Assembly (NCBI GenBank): GCA_963790545.1
Contig: CAWBPA010000020.1
Location: 186,001-250,000 of the forward strand
DNA: 64,000 nucleotides
Reading direction: 5' to 3'
DNA from: DATBJG01 sp963790545
GTDB lineage: Bacteria > Acidobacteriota > Vicinamibacteria > Vicinamibacterales > JAMQPK01
The notes below the pieces were generated by a model. That model saw only the letters and a list, made by a program, of their open reading frames with translations. It made no database searches and was not told the DNA's origin. Both the position numbers and the translations under genes were made by a program. The first letter of the stretch is position 1, and each line of letters opens with the position of its first letter. Of the stretch, positions 43,727 through 52,730 are shown piece after piece.

Positions 43727-44308
43727 GTGACGTTGGCGATTCAGCTGTCTGCTGCTTCATTTTCCTCTTATTGGGCGCCAATACGGCCCAGCGCGCAGAG
43801 CGTCCTGGATCCCGAAACCGACCCGTTTGCGCGGGGCCGCTGGCATGTCGAGTTTGCGTTGCAGGCAGCCCTCGAGGCGTGGAACTACAACAGCTCGCAC
43901 GAGGAGCTCTACGGGCTGATCGAAGGGGTCACGTACGGACTGCGCGACGGCTTGGTGTTGACCGCACGGCAGCGGACCTACTACGTGTCACAGCGCCTCA
44001 ACGATTCGTGGCTCCTTGGACTGACGTCCGGTCTCCGTTGGCGCGTCGCTCAAAGCGGTCGGACATCGACGTTTCTGCAATTCGATCTGGGCGTGTCGAG
44101 TACATCGATTGCCATTCCGAGGCGCGGCACGCGCTTCAACTATCTCTTGATTGGCGGCGGAGGCATCCTTGTCCGGCTGAAACCGCGGCTGAGCCTCATC
44201 ACCACCCTCGAGCTGATTCACATTTCGAACCTCAACCTGAAGGGCCCGGATCGCAACCCGGACATCGAAGCCATCGGCCCGTCTCTGGGGCTGATCGTCG
44301 GATTTTAG
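43727..44308 (+). CDS. PagL-like lipid A deacylase (acyloxyacyl hydrolase family)
   Basis: 193 residues as called from a GTG; the first 25 residues are not a convincing signal peptide, while another frame in the same place reads CCFIFLLLGANTAQ, so the start region may be frameshifted. From residue 30 it matches the family: RGRWHVEFALQAALEAWNYN, GVTYGLRDGLVLTARQR, LRWRVAQSGRTSTFLQFDLG, FNYLLIGGGGILVRL, and the catalytic-type LELIHISNLNLKGPDRNPDI (His, Ser and Asn of the PagL active site), then EAIGPSLGLIVGF as the last strand. PagL removes the 3-O-acyl chain from lipid A in the outer membrane. No regulator is adjacent on its strand except the blaI operon behind it. Confidence 0.7.
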   Translation: MTLAIQLSAASFSSYWAPIRPSAQSVLDPETDPFARGRWHVEFALQAALEAWNYNSSHEELYGLIEGVTYGLRDGLVLTARQRTYYVSQRLNDSWLLGLTSGLRWRVAQSGRTSTFLQFDLGVSSTSIAIPRRGTRFNYLLIGGGGILVRLKPRLSLITTLELIHISNLNLKGPDRNPDIEAIGPSLGLIVGF

Positions 44309-44335
44309 GTGGTTAATCGCCCAGCCTTCTCCAGC

Positions 44336-44428
44336 AGGCCTAAGGCCTGCGCTACGTACGGCGGCGCGACCTTGGGATTCTGTAGAGGCGGGTCTTTAGA
44401 CCCGCCGACAGACCGGCCGACGCTATTT
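44336..44428. repeat. AGGCCTAAGGCCTGCGCTACGTAC and GGCGGGTCTTTAGACCCGCC hairpins
   Basis: CAGGCCTAAGGCCTGCGCTA-CGTACGG (sharing the CTACGTAC tail), and GGCGGGTCTTTAGACCCGCC, a 9-base perfect stem that could end transcription from the PagL-like gene. No gene here. Confidence 0.8.
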
Positions 44429-44440
44429 TGCGGTTTCTTC

Positions 44441-44473
44441 TTGACATGACCTACTAAGTACTAAATAGTTAGT
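44441..44473 (+). promoter_or_regulatory. Promoter with overlapping BlaI/MecI-type operator
   Basis: A -35 box TTGACA (44441-44446) is followed by the imperfect palindrome ACTAAGTACTAAATAGTTAG-T (44453-44473), built on TACTA/TAGTA half sites like the known BlaI/MecI operator. TAAATA at 44462-44467 may be the -10. The palindrome ends five bases before the blaI ATG, so the regulator probably represses its own operon. Confidence 0.75.
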
Positions 44474-44478
44474 AGACA

Positions 44479-44850
44479 ATGCCAAAAGCGCCCCGCCCTG
44501 ACCCCCAGGAGCTGACCATCATGAAAGTCGTCTGGCGCCTGGGTGTCGCCACCGTCCGGGATGTCTACACCGCCCTGCGCGAAACCCGCGAGGTCGCCTA
44601 TACGACCGTCATGACCATGATGAACATCCTCGAGGTCAAGGGCTACCTCAAGAAGGAAAAGACGGACCGCGCCTACCGGTATCGGCCGGCACGGCCCGAA
44701 CGCGTCGTCATCAGCAGCATGGTCCGCGAGTTCGTCAACCGCGTCTTCGATGGCGCGTCGCGACCGCTCCTGCTCCATCTGGTCAAGGAAGGCCGGTTGA
44801 CGGAAAAGGATCGGGACGAACTGCTGCGCCTCATCAAGGAGTCCGAGTAA
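44479..44850 (+). CDS. BlaI/MecI/CopY family transcriptional repressor
   Basis: 123 residues. Winged helix: DPQELTIMKVVWRLGVATVR, DVYTALRETREVAYTTVMTM (recognition helix), MNILEVKGYLKKEKTDRAYR and YRPARPERVVISSMVREFVN; the C-terminal dimerisation region follows (GASRPLLLHLVKEGRLTEKD). It should bind the palindrome just upstream. In BlaI systems the sensor protease cleaves the repressor between the two domains. It overlaps the start of the M56 sensor by one base (TAATG), so the two are translated together. The gene under control besides the operon itself is not evident in this window; no beta-lactamase is present. Confidence 0.9.
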   Translation: MPKAPRPDPQELTIMKVVWRLGVATVRDVYTALRETREVAYTTVMTMMNILEVKGYLKKEKTDRAYRYRPARPERVVISSMVREFVNRVFDGASRPLLLHLVKEGRLTEKDRDELLRLIKESE

Positions 44851-46364
44851 TGTTGGCACCCATCGCGACCTATAGCGTCCAGGTGGCGCTCGTCATATCC
44901 GCGGCGGTTGTCCTCGCGATCGCCATGCGATCGCACCCAGCCTCCTTGCGGCTCTCGTACTGGCGGTTTGTGGTCCTCGTCTGTGTCGCGCTGCCGCTCA
45001 TTCCAGCAAGCGCCTTCAGCGATCGGTTGCCGGCTGCGGCAAGCGAGGTGATCACGGTGGTCAGCGACGTCGTGGTCCGCAATGCCGCTGCGGCACCGGA
45101 ACGGTCCTGGACAGGATTGCTCTGGATTCTCGCGGGTGGAATGCTGCTGCGGGCAGCCTGGTTGGCAGTCGGCATGTTTCAGCTGCGAAGGCTCCGTTCA
45201 AGCAGCATCGAGGCCCCTCTCGAGCCCGAGGTCGAAGCCCTGCGAAAACGGTTCGCACCACACGCCGAGCTGAGATGGCACTCGCAAATCCGTCAGCCGG
45301 TCACGTTCGGGTGGCGCCGGCCGGCAATCTTGCTCCCGCCAGCCGTTCGTGTGCTCTCGTTCGAGGCCAGGCTCGCCGTGGTCTGCCACGAGCTTCTGCA
45401 CGTGGCGCGGCGTGACTGGCTCTGGCTGTGGCTCGAAGAGGCAATCCGCACGGTCTTCTGGTTTCACCCGTTCATGCGATGGGCCATCGGGCAGGTGCGT
45501 CTCGGGCGCGAGCAGACGGTCGACGCCCGGGTGGTCGCGCTCACTGGGACCCGACGAGCCTACATGGATGCCATCGTCCGCTTTGCAGGTCCGCAGCCCG
45601 CAATTGGGCTGGGCATGCCCTTCGCGGGCCGTCAACACGTCGTCTCGCGCCTGAAGGCGCTTGGACAGGAGAGGGTCATGTCACGCACGCGCATCGCGCT
45701 TACCGGGATGGTGCTGTCTCTGTCACTGGCCGCGGCAAGCTGGAGCATCGCAGGCGCACTGCCGCTTTCACTTCAAACATCATCGGGACCGGATCCACTC
45801 GATGCCGGCACTCCAGGTCTGACGGAGCCTGTCACGCTGCGTTTTTCGAACGCCTCTGTTGCCGCCATCCTGAATACGCTGGGAACAATCAGCGGTATCC
45901 GAATTACGTACGAAACCGGGTTTGAAGATCGACGTTACAGCGTGGAGTTCCGGGGCGTGCCACCGCGGGACGCGTTACGGCAAGTGTTGTCCGACAACGA
46001 CCTGACTTACCGGGGCGTTAACGAAAATACGATCGTGGTGAGTCCACAACGAGGTGCCGTCGCACGGTTTCCTGTTCCCCTCCGCGTCGGCCAGGACATT
46101 CAAACGCCTCCGCGCAAGATTTTCGAAGTCAAACCCATCTACCCGGAAGATGCCAAGGCCGCAAAGGTCCAGGGCGTGGTACTTCTCGACGTCACGGTTG
46201 GCACGGACGGAACCGTCAAGGGGCTTCGACTGGTCAAGTCGGTGCCGCTCCTCGATCAGGCGGCCATGGATGCCGTCAATCAGTGGCAATTCGAGCCGGC
46301 GCTTCTCAATGGCGTCCCGGTCGAAGTAGAAGTCACCATCACAATGAACTTTACGTTGAAGTAG
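44850..46364 (+). CDS. BlaR1-like M56 peptidase with STN and TonB C-terminal domains
   Basis: 504 residues. An N-terminal membrane part (VQVALVISAAVVLAIAMRSH, WRFVVLVCVALPLIPASAFS, LLWILAGGMLLRAAWLAVGM) carries the M56 zinc-protease motif AVVCHELLHVARRDW (HExxH at about residue 180) and the downstream FHPFMRWAIGQVRLGREQTV. A membrane helix near 275 (GMVLSLSLAAASWSIAG) leads to a periplasmic STN (secretin/TonB N-terminal) domain at about 325-395 (VTLRFSNASVAAILNTLGTI, YSVEFRGVPPRDALRQVLSD) and a TonB C-terminal domain at 420-504 (FEVKPIYPEDAKAAKVQGVV, DAVNQWQFEPALLNGVPVEV). Classical BlaR1 has a penicillin-binding sensor in this place. Here the sensing or output part is TonB-like, which is uncommon. 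It probably cleaves BlaI. Confidence 0.9.
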   Translation: MLAPIATYSVQVALVISAAVVLAIAMRSHPASLRLSYWRFVVLVCVALPLIPASAFSDRLPAAASEVITVVSDVVVRNAAAAPERSWTGLLWILAGGMLLRAAWLAVGMFQLRRLRSSSIEAPLEPEVEALRKRFAPHAELRWHSQIRQPVTFGWRRPAILLPPAVRVLSFEARLAVVCHELLHVARRDWLWLWLEEAIRTVFWFHPFMRWAIGQVRLGREQTVDARVVALTGTRRAYMDAIVRFAGPQPAIGLGMPFAGRQHVVSRLKALGQERVMSRTRIALTGMVLSLSLAAASWSIAGALPLSLQTSSGPDPLDAGTPGLTEPVTLRFSNASVAAILNTLGTISGIRITYETGFEDRRYSVEFRGVPPRDALRQVLSDNDLTYRGVNENTIVVSPQRGAVARFPVPLRVGQDIQTPPRKIFEVKPIYPEDAKAAKVQGVVLLDVTVGTDGTVKGLRLVKSVPLLDQAAMDAVNQWQFEPALLNGVPVEVEVTITMNFTLK

Positions 46365-46398
46365 CGCGGACCCTTTACCGCAGCGTCCGTCGATCCCC

Positions 46399-46937
46399 CT
46401 AACTCGTCCATCTGAGAATCGAGCCGAGGGTTTGGTGGAAGCCAGGCAGCACGGTGGATCGGATCGGGTCCCCCTCGTCGAACAGCCGTCGTTCGACGAC
46501 GCGTCCAGACGCGAACACGAGCACTTCGAGTCGCCTGGTAAATTGATGAAGCAGCCAGCACTCGCGTACACCATACTGCGCAAACCAGGCGATTCGCTCG
46601 TCGACGGGGCCGATTCGCGGATTCGGCGAAAGCACCTCGATGACGAGATCTGGCGCGCCGCGAATGCGGTCGCCGACGATCTCGACCGTTCGTGTGAGAT
46701 GAACAGCAGATCCGGCTGCACGACGAGCGCCCGCTCATCGTCGAGAATCACGTCGATCGGTGAGAGCCACATGTCGCCGGTCTGCTGCCCGCGCACATGC
46801 ATCGCGAGCGCCAGGAACAGGTTGCCGACGGCAGCCTGATGGCTGGGTGCTGGTGCATCAGCGGCACGCAGTACTCCGTAAATCAACTCCTGCGGGTTCG
46901 CCGTTTCCGAAGTGTTCAAGTATTCGATCGTTGTCAT
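46399..46937 (-). CDS. Uma2 family (DUF820, PD-(D/E)XK-like) endonuclease, frameshifted
   Basis: About 179 residues from ATG 46937 (MTTIEYLNTSETANPQELIY). PD-(D/E)XK-type motifs: PSHQAAVGNLFLALAMHV, MWLSPIDVILDD, VVQPDLLFISHER, then after one correction near 46690 EIVGDRIRGAPDLVIEVLSP and RIAWFAQYGVRECWLLHQFT, LEVLVFASGRVVERRLFDEG. Uma2 proteins are widespread in cyanobacteria and Acidobacteriota; the fold is that of a nuclease, but the biological role is not settled. It lies between the sensor operon and the terminator of the second TonB receptor and is read alone. Confidence 0.75.
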
Positions 46938-47051
46938 GTTCTTGGACCTCTCTCTTCTCCGACGATTTGACAAGCTCAAGGTCATCCCGTCGAGGGACGA
47001 CGATGCCATCGTCGGAAGGAGGTAGTCAATGGCGAGTCGGCGTACGAAAAA

Positions 47052-47083
47052 AAGGCCCGCCCCGGATATCCGGAACGGGCCTT
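47052..47083 (-). terminator. Rho-independent terminator of the second TonB-receptor gene
   Basis: On the minus strand AAGGCCCG, an inner CCGGATATCCGG, CGGGCCTT, then TTTTTCGTACG. Stem of eight plus an inner six base pairs with a run of seven T. It lies 46 bases behind the receptor stop. Confidence 0.85.
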
Positions 47084-47092
47084 GAGATTAGC

Positions 47093-47120
47093 AGGTCTAA
47101 AGACCTGCGCTACGTACTAG
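47093..47120. repeat. CAGGTCTAAAGACCTGCGCTACGTAC repeat
   Basis: CAGGTCTAAAGACCTGCGCT-ACGTAC: palindrome plus the CTACGTAC tail also found at 30674, 39108 and 44336. Confidence 0.85.
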
Positions 47121-47128
47121 CCGGTCAT

Positions 47129-50100
47129 CAAAAATCGAACTGCGCGCCGATCTTGAAGAGTCGCGGCGCAGGATCGACTGCGGCGTCTGCCATGCCGGCC
47201 CGTACGTGGGGTTCGCCCCAGCACAGAGTTGGCATTCAAGAGATTGTAGAGGTCGAAATTGATGTTCGTCCGCGTCGTGCCGAACCGGAAGATCTTCGCA
47301 CGCGCAAGTCGATCTGGTTCAACCGTTCGATAAACACTTGTCCGGCCGTCCACGATATTGAAGCCGGAATGGCGCCCCCAGAGAACGGACGTCCGAGCGT
47401 CGTCGCGGCGGCGAACGTGTTGGCGTTCGCGGCCAATGCGCGCCATCCAGATTCTGGAAGGTTCCGCTGATCTGGACGTCGATTTTCGGGAGGGTGTATG
47501 CCGCCAGTCCCTGGAACGATGTCCGCCATCCGTTGTTCTCTTCGCAGCGCTCAGTGGCCTTGCCGCAAAGACGAACATCCGCGTCGTGTTGCCCAGGAAC
47601 TGCGTGCAGCATTTCGGGCAACTGCTGCACGATGTCGCAATCGTCGTGACTGACCCGACCCGTCCCGAAGCCGCCCTGAATGATCAGGCCATTCTGGAGC
47701 CGGGCATTAGCACCGACTGTTCACACCGTCGTAATACTCCGCTCCATCCTCCAAAGTTGTCCGCCAGCGTGACGAAGTAGTCCGGCGCCCGGGCAAGCCG
47801 CGGCCGGCGTCAGATCGACCGCGTGAGCGTATAGCCGCCACCGTCCGGCAACCGTGCATCGCTGGGGACAGTGAACGTGAATTGCTGATAGTCACTTGCC
47901 GCGACGGCCAGGTCATCCGTAATTCGGAAATTGCCGTACCACCGCCGCGCGTACTGCACGTCGAGCGACACGCGGGGCACGATCTCGTGCTGCACCCCCG
48001 TCGTGAACTCCCAGTTATTGGCCCGCTTTCCCCAGCCCTCCAGCAGGTCCGGATCGTAGCTGGTGCCAGGCTGAACCGTACCAAATATCGACGCGGTGGT
48101 CAGTGCCAGCGCACTCGCCATTGGCTTGGTAGTTCAGCAGGTTGCAGTCCGGAACAAAGTCGCCATCGGTGTCGGTCCACGGTGCGAGTCGGCAGTGCGC
48201 CGGTGCCGCTGAGCCGAAGGATCGGGATTCGGCGCGTCGGACACCTGGGCGGCCCCAAATCCGGTGGTCCCCAAGCCCTCGAGATATTTATTGAGCGTCA
48301 CCTTCAGCGCCGTCTTCCCGTTGCCAAACAAGATCATACGTCGCGCCCATCTTCGGGGAGATATCGTGCCAGCTGAGGTTTTCAATCTTCGGGAACGACA
48401 CATTGAGGTTCGGCGCCAGGAACGTCGGCGCAATCGATTGGGGTGGGAAGCTGTTCTTGAAGTTGTCGTAGCGGATTCCTCCGGAGAGCGTCCACCGGCC
48501 GGTCGTCCACTTGTCCTGGGCGAAGATGCCCAGGTCGCGATCCACGTTGACCTCGACGGTCCGAGGCGCGATCCGATAGGTGAGCTGAATTCGGGATGCC
48601 GTTGGCAAAGTTGAAGCTGTAGCGGCGTCGCCGGACTCCGTATAGGTCGTGTTCTCGTGATGGCCGTAGGCGTTGTTGAAGCCGACCTTGAACACGTGGG
48701 CTCCGGTGATGTACGACACCGCCGCCCGATAGTGGATGTTCCAGTTCCACGAGTTGTTGTACCCTGCGTGGCCGACCGGTACGTCAGCATTCCGCCGGTG
48801 GCGAGTCGACGGGTTGTCGGTGAACCGACGTCATGCCCGGTGTGAGCGAGGGGATGTTGTCGCCCTTGCCGGTCTGCAGGTGCATGCCGCCCCACCGCTC
48901 GACGCGGTGAATCGCGCTCGCCTCGAGCAGCAGACGGTTGCTGAGCGGGTTGTTCCAGTCGACGGTGACGAAACGCTGAACGGGGAACCGCTGATCGTTC
49001 CCGGCTTCAGGCGACGTTGTCGCCGACACCGCGGACGGACAGTTACAGAGACTCTCCTGGTCGAACGTCATACCGAACTTGTTCCTGGGGTTCGCCTGCC
49101 ACGTAATCCGGGCCTTGAAAGATCTGCTGGTCCTGGTGCAGGAAGGCCTGCTGACCCGTGCTCACGTAGTCGGAACTGGTTCAGGTTATTCGCGTTCGCG
49201 TTGTAGAACATTCCCGGGACGTAGTTTTCCGCGTAGAGATAACGTCCCGAGAGGAAGAACCACAGCTTGTCGCGTTTGATTGGCCCCCCGAACCCAGGAT
49301 TGAAGTCTCCGTTCCCCTTGATTGTGCCCGGAGCCAGCAGCCCGCGCGCCTGTACATCGGAGCCAGTGTAGTTGTCGGCCGCGAAGCTGTCGGTCGCGAT
49401 GCTGCCGAAGAGCGTGCCGCTGAACCTGTTGCCGCCATCCCGCGGAATAAAATTGATTCGCACGCCGCCAGTTGCAGCCTGCGCATCCACACCCGAGACG
49501 TCAATGGCAAATTCCGCCGTACCGGTGGCGTTCGGGACGGCGCCGCCGCCCCATCCACCCGCGATCATCGAGCTCAGGGCCACACCGTTGACCATCATGC
49601 GCTGATCCGCCGTCCGACTGCCGTTGAATTCCAGCGACGCCACCTACTGGACGGTCGAGCCGCCGACGTCCTGGCTCATGAACGCTCCACGGCGGACGCC
49701 AGGGATCAGCACGCCCACAGTGAAGGGAGTTCGCGAGCTTGGAATCGCCGAAACGATCTCCTGCGTCATCGACACCTGCCGCGTCGTGCTCGCCAGGTCC
49801 ACGGTCGGCGTCTCGCCGCTGACCGTAATGGTTTCCTGCAGGCTTCCAACCCGCATCTCGGCCCCAATCGTGACCGTCGACGTTCCAATCAACTCCACGC
49901 CTTCCCTGACAACGGTGGCAAAACCGGTCAAGGCGAAGGTCACGGTGTAGATGCCGGGGCGCAGGTCAACAATTTGGTACCTGCCGTTGGCATCGGTCAC
50001 GCCCGAGCGCACTTTTTCGATGAGGACCGGGCTCGCGGCTTCAACCGTGACGCCCGGTAGAACGGCGCCCGACGTATCCTGAACCAGACCGGTCAACGAC

Positions 50101-50174
50101 GCCTGAGCCGACGCCACCGCCGGCAGGAGCACCACACCAGCAAGCACCAACAGTGCCTTGGCAACACTACGCAT
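47129..50174 (-). pseudogene. Decayed TonB-dependent receptor
   Basis: A relative of the receptor at 9735-12792. N-terminus intact: signal (MRSVAKALLVLAGVVLLPAV), LTGLVQDTSGAVLPGVTVEA, GRYQIVDLRPGIYTVTFALT, ETITVSGETPTVDLASTTRQ. Then a TAG at about 49644 (STVQ-stop-VASLEFNGSR) in an otherwise continuous frame. Downstream parts (NFIPRDGGNRFSGTLFGSIA, NERFPVQRF-type barrel, ITDDLAVAASDYQQFTFTVP) are spread over all three minus frames by at least eight indels, and the last strand ends FKIGAQFDF with TGA at 47129. An in-frame stop plus many indels in 3 kb, against none in the 1.4 kb spoVR gene, argues for a true pseudogene. Its promoter motif and terminator are still recognisable. Confidence 0.8.
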
Positions 50175-50336
50175 GACTCGCCTCCCCCTTAGTTCGGTCT
50201 ACCCACTCCGATCATCTCACTAATCCGCAGACGTATCACCATCTAATCCGAAAACACTCGCCGAGACAGACACGTCGAGCGCGCCGCCGCCTCCGCCGCT
50301 TCGGGTTCATTTTCTAAGCTGACTGCCGGAATCGGC

Positions 50337-50400
50337 TCATTCTAGGGCCATGGCCCATTTCGAGCAATGGCAAAAAAGTGTCAAATTTGGCGTGGCACTT
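50337..50400 (-). promoter_or_regulatory. Upstream motif shared by both TonB-receptor genes, copy 2
   Basis: CATTCTAGGG, 24 bases later GCAAAAAAGTGTCAAATTTG, then GCG and GCACT. Gap-free alignment with 12961-13024. Same distance (about 165-225 bases) to its receptor ATG. No winged-helix regulator lies next to this copy. Confidence 0.6.
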
Positions 50401-50513
50401 CATCACAAGCTCATCAGTGGGAGCATCCGACGGGATGACAGCGCCTGCGAGAGCCGAATTATGTTGTTGTGGGAAACTGCTGGGCTTGAAGGCCGAGCGC
50501 GCCGAGAGCCGAG

Positions 50514-50836
50514 TTAGGCGTTGCTCTCCTGGCGGAGATCCACGAGCCAGTTGTACAACGCGAGCCGTGACGTATCCGACGACGAATCCGAGGACGAATC
50601 CGTAGGCAAGGCCAATCAGACTGCCAACGAAACTGACACGATAGCCGATGAAAAACTGACCGAGAAGGGAGAGATTCGGACCGACGACGGGCCCTCCCTT
50701 GACGACGAGCCAATTGGTGGCAACAAACAAGCCGAGGCCCAGTATCACGCCGGCGGCAATGCCTTGAATGGTCGCGTTCAACCTCACCATCCGTACTTTG
50801 ACAAGTGCGTCGAGGTCTTTCAGATTCGTTGGCCAC
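50514..50836 (-). CDS. Small membrane protein related to the tail of the adjacent oxidoreductase, frameshifted
   Basis: About 107 residues from a GTG at 50836 with AGGAGG upstream. Corrected for one indel after the start and one near 50550 it reads KDLDALVKVRMVRLNATIQG, IAAGVILGLGLFVATNWLVV (helix 1), KGGPVVGPNLSLLGQFFIGY, SFVGSLIGLAYGFVLGFVVG (helix 2), YVTARVV and probably LYNWLVDLRQESNA at the end. The block VLKGG(D/P)VVGP...LL.Q(Y/F)F.GY....GSL.GLAYG also forms the C-terminal domain of the neighbouring oxidoreductase, so this is a stand-alone paralogue of that domain. Function unknown; probably an inner-membrane partner in the polysaccharide pathway. Confidence 0.55.
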
Positions 50837-50845
50837 AAACGCCTC

Positions 50846-52640
50846 CTAAATGAATTCGTGGAAGCGCCGCAACAGGCGCAACTGTGCTCGTCGCAATGCA
50901 ATCGTCATCGTCAAGAAGAGAACAGCGTTCCGGATGAAGGCGAAGTACCAGCCAATCAGGAAACCGTAGAACGAACCATAGGCCAGCCCAAGCAGGCTGC
51001 CAATCCACGTGACCGAATAGCCGGGAAAGTACTGCGCGAGGAGTTCCATGCGTGGTCCCACCACATCCCCGCCCTTGAGGACGAGGATAAGCGTGGCAAG
51101 GCACAAGACAACACCTGCGACGATCCCCGTCGCACTTCCCAACGCGAGCCCGTCGAGCTTGCGGAAGATCTTCGCAAAACCCGCCTCGAGCGCTCTCAGA
51201 TCCTGGTCGGGAAGTTCCGCGACTTCTTCGTGGTAATCCTCGCTAACGTTGACGTTCCAAAGATCGTGCCGTTCACCGAGTGTCAAGTTCCGAACCGCCT
51301 GGAGTCCGGTCAGCATCGCGTGATCCTGATTGTTGTAGCGATGCAGGCCGTTGCGCCCAATCGTCTGAAGGTTGTCCAATCCATCGACAAACCGCCGGAC
51401 CGTTTCCAGACAGTCCCGGTACCCAGCGTCGTAAATCGGATACGCCTTCGGCACGCGAAAGACACACCCATCTTCAATGTCCGCAGCCCGGGCCAAGCCG
51501 ATGCGCTCCAGCTCCCGCTTGCCCAACTCTACCAGCTCCGAGTCGGGCATCGTCCACAACGCGTCACCTTCCGTGCAGAAGTACTCGAGCCCCAGACTGG
51601 TTTTGGTCGGATCGGGAACCATGTCGGGACTCCAGTTCTTGAAGTTCTGGATCCGGCCAACCTGAACTTCTGGTGAATGCACGTAGATCCAGTTGTCGGG
51701 GAAAAGCTGAGGCCGCTTCACGATGAGGCATACCGTAAGGAAGTCTCTGTATGACAACTGTCTGGCGGCTTCCAGGACATGTTCAGGAGGCGGGAGGCGA
51801 CAACTTCTGCACAAGTTCACTCACGGGCATGCTGGAGATGAAGTGGCTGCCCTGGAGAAACTCCTCCTGTCCGCCTGTCGAGGTCACCACGCCGTCGATG
51901 TGTTGGTCGGTGCGCCGCACAGCGATGACGTCAGTGTCGAGCTTGACGGTGCCGTCAGATTGGCGAATCTCCGCGGCAACGGCGTTCCACATCATGCCGG
52001 GGCCAAGCCGTGGGTAATCAAACTCCTCTGCCAAGGTCTTGATGGTCCGCCGAGGCTTGACGAACATACGAGACCACCGCGGTCCTGAGCGACAGGTTCC
52101 TGATACGCTGAGCTGCCCATTCGGCCCGGAGCTCCGAGCATGGAATGCCCCAGACTTTTTCAGTGTAGGTCTTGAAAAACGTCTGGAACAGCCGCCGTCC
52201 GAACCGGTTTGTCACCCATTGTTCGAACGTGTCTTCTCGTAGAGTGAGGAAAGAGCTGCCAGCGAACGTAGCTGAGGACGATGAGCGTGGCGCGGCGCAG
52301 GCCGAGGCCCCACAGCGCGTTGAGAGGTTTGAGGGGATAGTGAAAAAAATGGCGATCGAAGTAGATTCGGGAGAGGCGGCGGCGACGGCGGAAGTCCTGG
52401 CCGAGGACGTCACGCCAGATCTTGTTCACCTCCTCTTCCTTGGTGAAGAAGCGGTGGCCACCCATGTCGAAGAAGAAGCCTTTGTATTGCTCTGTGCGGG
52501 CCAGCCCGCCCACCAGCGAGTTTTTCTCGAGCACGATCGGGCGCCAGCCAAGCGCGGCCAGTGCCCGAGCGGCGGTGAGTCCTGCTGGCCCGGCGCCGAT
52601 GACGATCACGCGTTCGTCCGCTGTCGCTGGGGGTGCCCAT
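50846..52640 (-). CDS. FAD-dependent oxidoreductase with C-terminal membrane domain, frameshifted
   Basis: About 595 residues assembled over four or five frame changes (near 52630, 52240, 52060 and 51800). The N-terminus has the FAD Rossmann motif ERVIVIGAGPAGLTAARALA and GGLARTEQYKGFFFDMGGHR, as in UDP-galactopyranose mutase and protoporphyrinogen-oxidase-like enzymes of sugar pathways. Then FGRRLFQTFFKTYTEKVWGI, WNAVAAEIRQSDGTVKLDTD, YRDFLTVCLIVKRPQLFPDN, WIYVHSPEVQVGRIQNFKNW, RFVDGLDNLQTIGRNGLHRY, NNQDHAMLTGLQAVRNL. After residue 470 a two-helix membrane domain (GSATGIVAGVVLCLATLILV; WIGSLLGLAYGSFYGFLIGW) follows. Substrate probably a nucleotide-linked or lipid-linked sugar; the gene opens the polysaccharide region. 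Confidence 0.75.
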
Positions 52641-52730
52641 AGAGAGCGGAAAGTCCGCACTCTACCGTCTTCGCGGACAAGCGCCAAGCTGAGATGTGCT
52701 CTCTCTAGCAACGGCTGAGGTATTCTTCGA

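Noticed and set aside
45975..47009. 344-codon minus frame including the Uma2 N-terminus
   Set aside because: Beyond the first 80 Uma2 residues it is antisense to the BlaR1-like gene; the Uma2 C-terminus is found in another frame ending at 46399.
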